Source of the DNA: Gallionella sp.
Lineage (GTDB): Bacteria > Pseudomonadota > Gammaproteobacteria > Burkholderiales > Gallionellaceae
Direction: 5' to 3'
DNA: 64,000 nt
NCBI GenBank assembly: GCA_003153155.1
Contig: PLWV01000017.1
Coordinates: 223,932 to 287,931 of the forward strand
Below are positions 1-6,865 of this stretch, in pieces. Each line of letters begins with the position of its first letter. Position 1 is the stretch's first letter. The notes beneath the pieces are model-generated. The model saw only the letters and a list, made by a program, of their open reading frames with translations, searched no databases and had not been told where the DNA came from. Position numbers and translations under genes: made by a program.

Positions 1-1353
1 TTCTTCGCCGATGTGATGCTGCGCGACGAGGGCGTGGCGGAGCTGCTGCCGACCTGCAACACGGTGATCTTCGACGAGGCGCATCAACTGCCTGAAACCG
101 CCAGCCTGTTCTTCGGCGAGAGCCTGTCCACCACGCTGTTGCTCGATCTGGCACGCGACACGCGCCTTGAAGCGGCAGCCTCTGCCAAGGATTTCGCGCC
201 GCTACCTAAAGCCACCGATGAGTTGGACAAAGCCGCGCGCGACTTGCGGCTGGTGTTCAAGAAAGAAGGACGGCTGCCTGCCACCGCGACGGATAGTTTC
301 AAGGAATGGCCCGGCGCACTGAAGACGCTTGGCGAAAAACTTGCGCAACTGAACGGCCTGCTCGAAAAACAAGCTGAGCGTAGTGAAGGGCTGGAGAACT
401 GCTGGCAACGAACGCAGGCGTTGGCGCAACAACTGAGCAAATGGCAAAAAGGCGACGAGCCGGATCAAGTCAGATGGCTGGAGGTATTCCATCACTCGCT
501 GCAACTCAACACCACGCCGCTGTCCATCGCAGAAATATTCGAGAAGCAGATCGGCGGCAGTGCACGCGCGTGGATATTCACTTCCGCCACGCTCGCGGTG
601 AAACAGGATTTCTCGCATTACCAAACCGAGATGGGCCTGCTCAAGGCAAAGACCGCATGTTGGGACAGCCCGTTCAACTACGCCGAACAGGCGTTGCTGT
701 ATGTGCCGGCCAACCTTCCTGAGCCGAACAGCGAGGGCTATACCGAGGCGGTGGTGCAGGCCGCGCTGCCGCTGATCGAAGCCAGCCAAGGCCGCGCCTT
801 CCTGCTGTTCACCAGCCTGCGCGCGATGCAGCGCGCACACGAAATTCTGCAGGCAGAATTCGACCGTCGCGGCTGGGACTACCCGCTGCTGCTGCAAGGC
901 GAAGGCTCGCGTAGCGAACTGCTGACGCGCTTCCGCTCGCTCGGCAATGCGGTGCTGCTCGGCAGCCAATCATTCTGGGAAGGTGTGGACGTGCGCGGCG
1001 AAGCCCTGTCGCTGGTGATCATCGACAAGCTGCCGTTCGCCCCGCCGGATGATCCGGTGCTGGCGGCTCGTATCGCGCAACTCAACAAACAGGGACGCAA
1101 TGCGTTCATGGAATATCAGTTGCCGCGCGCCATCATCACGCTCAAGCAAGGCGCGGGAAGATTGATCCGCGACGAAACCGATCGCGGCGTGTTGATGATC
1201 TGCGACCCGCGTTTGATCAGCAAACCTTATGGAAAGCGCATCTGGCAAAGTCTGCCGCCGATGAAGCGCACCCGGGATGAAGCGGAAGCGGTGGCGTTTT
1301 TCAATATTTCTCTTCCCGCACAAGAAAACCCTGAACGAACCGTTATTGGCTAG
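1..1353 (+). CDS. yoaA: DinG/YoaA-family ATP-dependent DNA helicase (5' end outside window)
   Basis: The reading frame is open from base 1, so the N-terminus (Walker A and most of the Fe-S domain) lies upstream of the window. Visible superfamily 2 motifs are the DEAH box (VIFDEAHQ), motif III-like FTSATL, the GSQSFWEGVDV segment and motif VI (QGAGRLIRDETDRG). This order is that of XPD/DinG-type 5'-3' helicases; length and the FWEGVD block fit YoaA more than DinG. The family unwinds damaged or D-loop/R-loop DNA. The gene is followed after 7 bp by a convergent envZ remnant. The annotated start at 13 is only the first in-frame start codon inside the window. Confidence 0.88.
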   Translation, partial: FFADVMLRDEGVAELLPTCNTVIFDEAHQLPETASLFFGESLSTTLLLDLARDTRLEAAASAKDFAPLPKATDELDKAARDLRLVFKKEGRLPATATDSFKEWPGALKTLGEKLAQLNGLLEKQAERSEGLENCWQRTQALAQQLSKWQKGDEPDQVRWLEVFHHSLQLNTTPLSIAEIFEKQIGGSARAWIFTSATLAVKQDFSHYQTEMGLLKAKTACWDSPFNYAEQALLYVPANLPEPNSEGYTEAVVQAALPLIEASQGRAFLLFTSLRAMQRAHEILQAEFDRRGWDYPLLLQGEGSRSELLTRFRSLGNAVLLGSQSFWEGVDVRGEALSLVIIDKLPFAPPDDPVLAARIAQLNKQGRNAFMEYQLPRAIITLKQGAGRLIRDETDRGVLMICDPRLISKPYGKRIWQSLPPMKRTRDEAEAVAFFNISLPAQENPERTVIG

Positions 1354-1360
1354 TCGAAAA

Positions 1361-1648
1361 TCAGGTAGCTATTGGCAACACCAGCTTGGCCACCAGTCCA
1401 CCTGCCTCGTTATCTTCCAGAATAAATTCGCCGTCATGCAGCCGGGCGGCGCGTTCGGCGATGGCCAAGCCCAAGCCAGATCCGGTCGAGTTGCTGGGTG
1501 CGGCTTCCAGCCGGATGAACGGACGCTTCACCGCTTCGCTTTGTGCGTCAGGAATGCCTGTGCCGCGATCTGCCACACTCAACACGATTGCGTTCGCTTC
1601 TTGGCGAAGCTGCATGGTGATCTCGCCGCCGCCGTATTCTTGAAACAA
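1361..1648 (-). pseudogene. 3' remnant of an envZ-type histidine kinase
   Basis: About 95 codons encode only the ATPase end of a sensor kinase: YGGGEIT, the G1 box (ADRGTGIP) and G2 box (GSGLGLAIAERAARLHDG), ending LVAKLVLP. It is closely similar to the C-terminus of the intact kinase at 3550-4848. Upstream the kinase match stops abruptly and the sequence continues as the promoter region found in front of the ompR gene at 5.6 kb. The receiver, HAMP and dimerization parts are missing, so it cannot act as a kinase. It looks like a duplicated ompR-envZ locus whose middle was deleted. Confidence 0.85.
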
Positions 1649-1656
1649 ATCTTTAC
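1642..1656 (-). promoter_or_regulatory. Putative CpxR/OmpR-type operator, copy 1
   Basis: On the minus strand this reads GTAAA-N5-GTTTC, close to the GTAAA-N5-GTAAA box of CpxR-class regulators. The same motif lies in front of the paralogous locus at 5626-5640. It is 83 bp upstream of the LTXXQ gene at 1739. That it is bound by the nearby OmpR-like regulator is inference. Confidence 0.45.
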
Positions 1657-1738
1657 ATATTCGCCACCGGCACAAACACTTTTCTTACAACTTGATCCTA
1701 AGATTCGCTCTCCCACTTAAACACTCAGGAGAAGAAAT

Positions 1739-2200
1739 ATGAATAACAGAATCATCCAGACATTGTTTGTTGCCATCGGCTTGACGCTTGCATCGGCATC
1801 AGTCTTCGCCTCGAAAGGCGAATGTGATCACGCTTGGAGCGCAGAGCACGAAAATGGCGGGGCTGCACGTTTTGATAAGCATATGGCCAAACTGCATGGC
1901 GCGCTCAAACTAACATCTGCCCAAGAGGCAGCATGGACTGAATTTTCGAACAAAATGAAACCGGTCAAAATGGATAAGCCCGGACATCAAGACTGGAAGG
2001 ATCTGAATACGCCGGACCGTCTCGATAAAATACTGGACAACATGAAATCGCATGAGAAGCAAATGGCCGAACATGCGGCAGCTGTTCGTGCGTTTTATGG
2101 CGCCTTGACTCCAGACCAGCAAAAAATATTCGACCACCAGTTTCAAGCGTATCATCATCGCCATGACCACCACTCGCATGATAAAAATAATGCGATGTAA
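1739..2200 (+). CDS. LTXXQ-motif (Spy/CpxP-like) periplasmic protein
   Basis: A 153-residue protein with a cleavable signal peptide (hydrophobic core to about residue 24, ending SVFAS) and two LTXXQ motifs, LTSAQ near residue 58 and GALTPDQ near residue 122, the signature of the Spy/CpxP family of periplasmic chaperones and stress sensors. The C-terminus is rich in histidine (HHRHDHHSHD), suggesting metal binding. The start has a good ribosome site (caggagaag). Upstream lies the GTAAA-N5-GTTTC box also found before the other Spy-like gene at 5734, so envelope-stress control by the adjacent OmpR-type system is plausible. The kinase that would have been divergent to it survives only as a remnant. 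Confidence 0.8.
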   Translation: MNNRIIQTLFVAIGLTLASASVFASKGECDHAWSAEHENGGAARFDKHMAKLHGALKLTSAQEAAWTEFSNKMKPVKMDKPGHQDWKDLNTPDRLDKILDNMKSHEKQMAEHAAAVRAFYGALTPDQQKIFDHQFQAYHHRHDHHSHDKNNAM

Positions 2201-2276
2201 GGTTGCTTAACTTCCCCATCAACTAAATCAGTCCATGCTTAGCTGGGGTAGTTCTGTCGCTTTGAAAGGAACGATC

Positions 2277-2774
2277 ATGAACACTAAACGAACTTTTATT
2301 ATCAAGGCACTGACCGTTGCAACTTTGGTTGCGATATCGTTGCCGGCCAGCGCCGAACGCAATGAGCGGCACGGTGGGGATGGCAGGCATGGCGGGGATG
2401 GCAGGCATGGCGGCTTCAGAGGTGGCGGCGATATCCGCCACTTTGACCGGCATGATTATGCTGTATGGCGTTCCGGAGGTTGGCGCCATGCGCGGCATGG
2501 GGGCAGATTGGGATGGTGGTGGATAGTGGCAGGGGCATGGTATTTCTATCCTGAACCGGTTTATCCATACCCCGATCCTTATACACCGCCGGTCGTAGTG
2601 ACGCAGTCACCTCTTCAGCCCGCTGAACCTCCACCGGCTCAATTCTGGTATTTTTGTGCTGCCGCCAACGGTTATTATCCCTACGTGTCTTCCTGTCCCA
2701 GTGGCTGGGAAACCGTACCGGCTACTCCGCCAACCACTTTACCGAGTGCGCCATCTGATGCCCCAACACAGTGA
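2277..2774 (+). CDS. Gly/His-rich secreted protein with C-terminal WYFC...YYPYV...CP.GW motif
   Basis: Start chosen at the ATG giving MNTKRTF, preceded by gaaaggaac; the longer ORF start lacks a signal sequence. The 165-residue product has a signal peptide ending near PASA, then repeats of RHGGDG, a tryptophan-rich stretch (GWWWIVAGAWYF), a proline/tyrosine linker and a C-terminal cysteine motif (WYFCAAANGYYPYV then CPSGW). This tail is frequent in short envelope proteins of betaproteobacteria, where it tends to precede a glycine-zipper lipoprotein, as here. Function is unknown; a role at the outer membrane or cell surface is inferred. Confidence 0.7.
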   Translation: MNTKRTFIIKALTVATLVAISLPASAERNERHGGDGRHGGDGRHGGFRGGGDIRHFDRHDYAVWRSGGWRHARHGGRLGWWWIVAGAWYFYPEPVYPYPDPYTPPVVVTQSPLQPAEPPPAQFWYFCAAANGYYPYVSSCPSGWETVPATPPTTLPSAPSDAPTQ

Positions 2775-2791
2775 TAAATGAGGAGACAGAT

Positions 2792-3304
2792 ATGATTTCC
2801 ACATGGTATCGCAGAGTTGTTTACTGTTCGGCACTGCTTGTGTTCTCGGGCTGTATGACAAGCGTCCCCATGGGCCCCAGAGTGGCGGTCATGCCGGCAC
2901 CCGGCAAGCCGTTTGACCTGTTTATGGCCGAGGAGCACTTGTGCCGCCAATATGCCGAACAGTCGATAGGTTCATCCCCCAATGAAGTAGCCTCAAAAAA
3001 TGCCGTAGGGACAGCGGCAGCAGGCGTAGCGATTGGTACGGTAGTAGGCGCTCTGGCTGGGGGACGCCAAGGCGCACCCGTTGGTGCTGCGGTTGGACTC
3101 GTTGCGGGCTCGGCGGCAGGTTCAGATCAAGCGGCATATGCATCGCGGGATGCTCAGCGGCGATATGACATCGCCTATGAGCAGTGCATGTATGCCAAAG
3201 GCAATCAGGTTCCGGGTTATCAATTCCAGCAACAGATCCCGCCGCCCCCACCCGATACCGGGTACAGGCAGTCTGCGCCTTACCCACCTCCACCACCACA
3301 ATGA
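2792..3304 (+). CDS. Glycine-zipper lipoprotein
   Basis: The ATG at 2792 follows a good ribosome site (gaggagacag) and yields a lipoprotein signal with lipobox FSGC near residue 21. The middle contains alternating small residues typical of a glycine zipper (AAGVAIGTVVGALAGG and GAAVGLVAGSAAGS) with two short membrane-inserting helices, and the C-terminus is proline-rich. It follows the preceding gene by 17 bp and is probably cotranscribed. Glycine-zipper lipoproteins of this kind sit in the outer membrane; no precise role is known. The track ORF starting at 2771 overlaps the previous stop and lacks the signal at its N-terminus. Confidence 0.72.
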   Translation: MISTWYRRVVYCSALLVFSGCMTSVPMGPRVAVMPAPGKPFDLFMAEEHLCRQYAEQSIGSSPNEVASKNAVGTAAAGVAIGTVVGALAGGRQGAPVGAAVGLVAGSAAGSDQAAYASRDAQRRYDIAYEQCMYAKGNQVPGYQFQQQIPPPPPDTGYRQSAPYPPPPPQ

Positions 3305-3425
3305 GGTATCGGAGTCTCGTGTATTCCGCCACCCTCTTCGATAATGGCAGGAACATTTACTCCGCATATGGCGAGCACTTTCAATCCTTGTCCATGTTAA
3401 TCACCTGTTGAATCATTCCTTGACG

Positions 3426-3542
3426 ATGAAGAGTAGTGAGCGATCATTACCAAATGGACTGGCGATAGCGGTCATTTATCTGACGGCCTTAGCGGTGGCG
3501 TTTTTTAGCGCATCGAATTCAGAACGGGAAACGTCCAGTTAA
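3426..3542 (+). CDS. Possible 38-residue single-pass membrane peptide
   Basis: Too short for the ORF track. It reads MKSSERSLPNGLAIAV and continues through one hydrophobic helix (about residues 11-28, LAIAVIYLTALAVAFF) to a polar tail. The stop lies just before the convergent envZ. The ribosome site is weak, so this is a tentative call based on the positive-inside N-terminus and a clear membrane segment. No function is suggested. Confidence 0.3.
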   Translation: MKSSERSLPNGLAIAVIYLTALAVAFFSASNSERETSS

Positions 3543-3549
3543 TCCGTTA

Positions 3550-4848
3550 TCAGGTGCACGGCAGCACCAGCTTAGCCACCAATCCACCCGCCGCGTTATC
3601 TGCCAGAATAAATTCGCCGTCATGCAATCGCGCGGCACGTTCAACGATGGCCAAGCCCAAGCCTGATCCGGTCGAGTTGCTGCGTGCGGATTCCAACCGA
3701 ACGAATGGACGCTTCACTGTTGCGCGTTGCGCGATGGGGATGCCTGTGCCGCGATCCGCTACCGCCAGCACAACCTTGTCTTCCTCGCGCTTGAGTTGCA
3801 CGGTGATTTCGCCTCCGCCATATTTGATGGCATTATCCAGCAGGTTGCTGAGTGCGCGCTTCAACAGCAACGGCCTGACGTGAAGAGCGGGCACATCTTG
3901 CACATCGAGCGACAGCGATTGGGCTTGCGCCGAGAATTGCTGCGCGACTTCCTGTACCAGTGATTTCAGATCAGTCGGCAGCATCGCTTCGTTTTCGTCG
4001 AGACGCGCATAGTCGAGGAATTGCTGGATCACGGCATCCATCTGTTCCACATCGGCAGCCAGCCCCTCGCGCAGCGATTCATCCGCACTCAGTTCGGCAG
4101 CGATTCGCACCCGCGCCAGCGGGGTACGCAAGTCATGCGAGATGCCCGCCAACACCAGCGCACGCTCGCGCTCGTTGGCCGCAAGGTCAGCGGACATCTG
4201 GTTAAAAGCTCGCGATACCGTGATGATTTCCTGTGCCCCGCGTTCCGGCAAAGGTTGCGGCGATGTTCCTTGCCCCACCTGCAGGGCAGCTTGTGCAAGC
4301 TGCTTCAGCGGTCGCGCAACCTGGCGCGCAATGAAATATGCGCCGGGCAAGGCAAGCGCTAAAACCAATACACTCCAGGGCAACAATACCTGGGACAGCG
4401 AATGCTCGACACGCTCCTTGGGCAGAGCGATCCAGAACTCTTCATCGCCAATGAAAAAGCTCACCCACAAAGCTTCCACACCATTCCGTTCTGTCGCGAA
4501 GCGCGTGTTGCTACCCAAACTACCGCGCACTTTCTCCACCATCATCCGCAACTCTGCCGGATGCTCGGGTAATGGCTTGAGCACATCGCCGGCATCTGCC
4601 ATCTGCACGCGCAGCCCTTCTGCTTCAGCCAATTCAGCCAGTAGCGCGGAACGCCATTCGGGCGCGGCAGACAGCACAGCAGCTCGGGTGAGATTGACCA
4701 CCGACACGACCAACTGCGCCATCTGTTTTGCGTGCGGCTCCTGTTGGACATGGCGGAAAATCGCCACGGAAGCCGAGAGCGACAGCACGATCAATACGAC
4801 GATGAGCAAAAAGGAACGCGCCAGCAAAGATCTTGGCAAGTTAATCAA
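3550..4848 (-). CDS. envZ: EnvZ-type sensor histidine kinase
   Basis: A TTG start at 4848 (MINLPRSLLARSF) is preferred: it lies 7 bp after the ompR stop and gives 432 residues, near the size of EnvZ; the track start runs deep into ompR. Two membrane segments (about 12-31 and 156-174) bracket a periplasmic sensor. Then come HAMP (ARPLKQLAQAALQVG), the HisKA H-box with phospho-His near 238 (GISHDLRTPLAR), N-box (LSNLLDNAIKYGG), G1 (ADRGTGIP) and G2 (GSGLGLAIVERAARL). It phosphorylates and dephosphorylates the OmpR partner encoded just upstream. Its C-terminal third is duplicated at 1361-1648. Confidence 0.85.
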   Translation of the reverse strand: MINLPRSLLARSFLLIVVLIVLSLSASVAIFRHVQQEPHAKQMAQLVVSVVNLTRAAVLSAAPEWRSALLAELAEAEGLRVQMADAGDVLKPLPEHPAELRMMVEKVRGSLGSNTRFATERNGVEALWVSFFIGDEEFWIALPKERVEHSLSQVLLPWSVLVLALALPGAYFIARQVARPLKQLAQAALQVGQGTSPQPLPERGAQEIITVSRAFNQMSADLAANERERALVLAGISHDLRTPLARVRIAAELSADESLREGLAADVEQMDAVIQQFLDYARLDENEAMLPTDLKSLVQEVAQQFSAQAQSLSLDVQDVPALHVRPLLLKRALSNLLDNAIKYGGGEITVQLKREEDKVVLAVADRGTGIPIAQRATVKRPFVRLESARSNSTGSGLGLAIVERAARLHDGEFILADNAAGGLVAKLVLPCT

Positions 4849-4855
4849 GGTAGCC

Positions 4856-5575
4856 TCAAGGCTTGGCCCCGTCGGGGACAAATACATAGCCATGCCCCCA
4901 CACCGTCTGGATGAAACGCGGCTTGGCATGATCGGGTTCGACCAGCTTGCGCAGGCGTGAGACCTGCACATCAATGGCACGATCAAACGGATCATGATCG
5001 CGTCCGCGCGCCAACTCCATCAGCTTGTCGCGCGAAAGCGGATGGCGCGGATGGGTCACCAGAGCCTTAAGCAGCGCGAATTCTCCGGTAGTCAGCGAAA
5101 TCTGCGCACCGGACTTTGTCAGCACTCGCGTGGCGAGATTCAATTCACAATCGCCAAAGGCAATACTTTTCTCCTCGGTATCGGGTGCGCCAACGGGCTG
5201 TGATCCCTTGCGACGCAACACCGCATGGATGCGCGCTACCAACTCGCGCGGATTGAACGGCTTGGGCAGATAATCATCCGCGCCCATTTCCAATCCGACG
5301 ATACGATCGATTTCGTCCCCCTTGGCAGTGAGCAGAATCACCGGGACGTTCTCACCTGCACCGCGCAACCGGCGCAAAATCGCCAACCCGTCTTCATCGG
5401 GCAGCATCAAATCCAGCACCAACAAGTGATAGCGCTTCAGTGTCAAGGCCTTGTCCAACGTTTTGCCATCACCAACCGCCTTGACCTCAAAGCCCTGCTC
5501 GGACAAATAGCGCAACAACAACTCGCGCAAGCGAGCGTCATCGTCAACAATTAAAATGCGTTGCGGATCGGCCAT
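4856..5575 (-). CDS. ompR: OmpR response regulator
   Basis: The start at 5575 (MADPQRILIVDDDARLR) gives 239 residues, exactly the size of enterobacterial OmpR. The receiver domain has the acidic pair (VDDD), the phospho-accepting aspartate in LVLDLMLPDEDG, and conserved LLTAKG and GADDYLPKPFNPREL. The C-terminal winged helix shows LSRDKLMELARGR, the recognition region DVQVSRLRKLVE and the characteristic end YVFVPDGAKP. It forms an operon with envZ (7 bp gap) and is divergent from the repeat-rich Spy-like gene at 5734, with a putative operator between them. The regulon is not known; control of envelope stress proteins is inferred from the neighbours. Confidence 0.9.
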   Translation of the reverse strand: MADPQRILIVDDDARLRELLLRYLSEQGFEVKAVGDGKTLDKALTLKRYHLLVLDLMLPDEDGLAILRRLRGAGENVPVILLTAKGDEIDRIVGLEMGADDYLPKPFNPRELVARIHAVLRRKGSQPVGAPDTEEKSIAFGDCELNLATRVLTKSGAQISLTTGEFALLKALVTHPRHPLSRDKLMELARGRDHDPFDRAIDVQVSRLRKLVEPDHAKPRFIQTVWGHGYVFVPDGAKP

Positions 5576-5625
5576 GGTGTCATGATACACAGAAGACAGC
5601 GTGGGTTGAGAGAGGTTGATGGATT

Positions 5626-5640
5626 GAAACAAATATTTAC
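5626..5640 (-). promoter_or_regulatory. Putative CpxR/OmpR-type operator, copy 2
   Basis: Minus strand GTAAA-N5-GTTTC, in the 158-bp divergent space between ompR and the gene at 5734. The flanking ~55 bp also resemble the region before 1739 (shared TTGAAACAAAT, an AAA-ACTTT block and TTACA), showing that the two promoter regions are paralogous. Confidence 0.45.
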
Positions 5641-5733
5641 ATCTTAGGCTCTGGCAAAAATACTTTAATTACAGTTCAATCTTACTATGCGCTCAATGCC
5701 AAGCAAGGCGTTAAACATTTCAGGGGAGAATTC

Positions 5734-6423
5734 ATGAACAACATTTTGAAAGCGCTTATTGCTGCCGGCATCGTCGCATTGTTTAGCCTGAACGCCATGG
5801 CTGCCGATATCTCACCCGTAAGGGACACTCCATCCGCGGCCGGTCCGGGCGCTAACGGGGAACACAAACTCACCATTCAGGAACGCATCGAGCGCATGAA
5901 ATCCATGACGCCAGAACAGCGCACCCAGGAACGCAAATTGATATACCAGGAGATGCGAAGCCTGTCCCCTGAGCAACGCGCCGAACAACGCAAGGAGATG
6001 CATGCGCAATTTGAAAAAATGTCTCCGGAAGACCGTCGTATGATGCGCGAACAATTTCGCGAGGACATAAAAAACATGTCCCCTGAAGAACGCCGCAAGC
6101 TTCACGAAGAAATGCGCAAGGAAAGGGACAATATGACTCCCGAACAACGCATGGAACGCCGCAAGGAAATGCGCGAACACTGGGAGAAAATGTCCCCCGA
6201 AGAGCGCGAGCAAATGCGTAAAAGAATGAAAGAGCATTGGAAGAGCATGCCGCCGGAAGAACGCGAGGAACGCCGCAAGGAAATGCGGGAACACTTCAAA
6301 AACATGTCACCGGAAGAACGTCAGCAATTCAAACACGACATGGGGCGTGATGGCATGTTTCCGCCTGTTGACGATCACCCCGGCGGCAAGGCAGATGACG
6401 CAGGGCGTCCAGCCAAGCAGTAG
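5734..6423 (+). CDS. Periplasmic protein made of eight 19-residue MSPEER repeats
   Basis: The 229-residue product has a signal peptide (cleavage near AMAA, residue 24) followed from residue 58 to 209 by eight consecutive 19-residue units of the form M-S/T-P-E-E/Q-R plus basic and acidic helix, for example MSPEERRKLHEEMRKERDN. Each unit begins with a motif resembling the LTPEQ of Spy/CpxP proteins, so it may be an expanded relative of that family; this is inference. It should form a long charged alpha-helical rod. It is divergent from ompR, shares its promoter architecture with the LTXXQ gene at 1739 and has a clear ribosome site (caggggag). Confidence 0.75.
   Translation: MNNILKALIAAGIVALFSLNAMAADISPVRDTPSAAGPGANGEHKLTIQERIERMKSMTPEQRTQERKLIYQEMRSLSPEQRAEQRKEMHAQFEKMSPEDRRMMREQFREDIKNMSPEERRKLHEEMRKERDNMTPEQRMERRKEMREHWEKMSPEEREQMRKRMKEHWKSMPPEEREERRKEMREHFKNMSPEERQQFKHDMGRDGMFPPVDDHPGGKADDAGRPAKQ
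5905..6360 (+). repeat. Eight tandem 57-bp coding repeats
   Basis: In-frame tandem units of 57 bp (19 codons) within the gene at 5734. Units begin at codons 58, 77, 96, 115, 134, 153, 172 and 191. They have diverged at the nucleotide level but keep the period exactly, without any insertion or deletion. Confidence 0.85.
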
Positions 6424-6865
6424 TTAACCTCTCACTTCCCAACCCCACAACAGCGCCCTTCTACTTGGCTTGCTAATTGCCGCCTTACGAAGCGCACCTT
6501 ACGCAGGCTGAAAACAATTCACTTTGACTCTTTGTGTGCTTTGGTACTGGTGCCATCAATCAAAAGGTCAGTAATTTTAAGCGGAGCGCACATGAGTTGT
6601 TTGGTTTATAAAAACTATTGTGGTGCAATTTATTCTGAGGGGGTGGCTTTTTATTTAATGAAGAAGAAGAGAATGAGGGATTATTGTTAGGCCTGCTGAA
6701 AACGGTCTGTCCCCGATTGTTCCTAACGACCCCATTCCGGACACGGCTTACACAGAAGTGTAAGCTCCACCTTTGACAAGAGGTGGGCCAAGACTTGCTT
6801 TGGGCTGCCCGCTCGGAGTAAGGGTTAGGACGAGGGTAGATATTGATACAAGATATCTGCCTTTG
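6424..6865. other. 442-bp intergenic region
   Basis: No convincing gene was found between the convergent neighbours. The left half is AT-rich (runs such as ttttatttaatgaagaagaaga). The only structure seen is a perfect 8-bp inverted repeat, GCTTACAC-agaa-GTGTAAGC, at 6746-6765; it has no T-tract on either strand, so it is not a typical terminator. Confidence 0.5.
6746..6765. repeat. 8-bp hairpin with AGAA loop
   Basis: GCTTACAC, loop AGAA, GTGTAAGC: a perfect inverted repeat lying 100 bp beyond the 3' end of the large lipoprotein gene. It may stabilize a transcript end or be an operator; nothing decides between these. Confidence 0.5.

Noticed and set aside
6746-6765. Rho-independent terminator
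   Set aside because: The hairpin is perfect but neither strand has a T-tract after it, so it was listed only as an inverted repeat.
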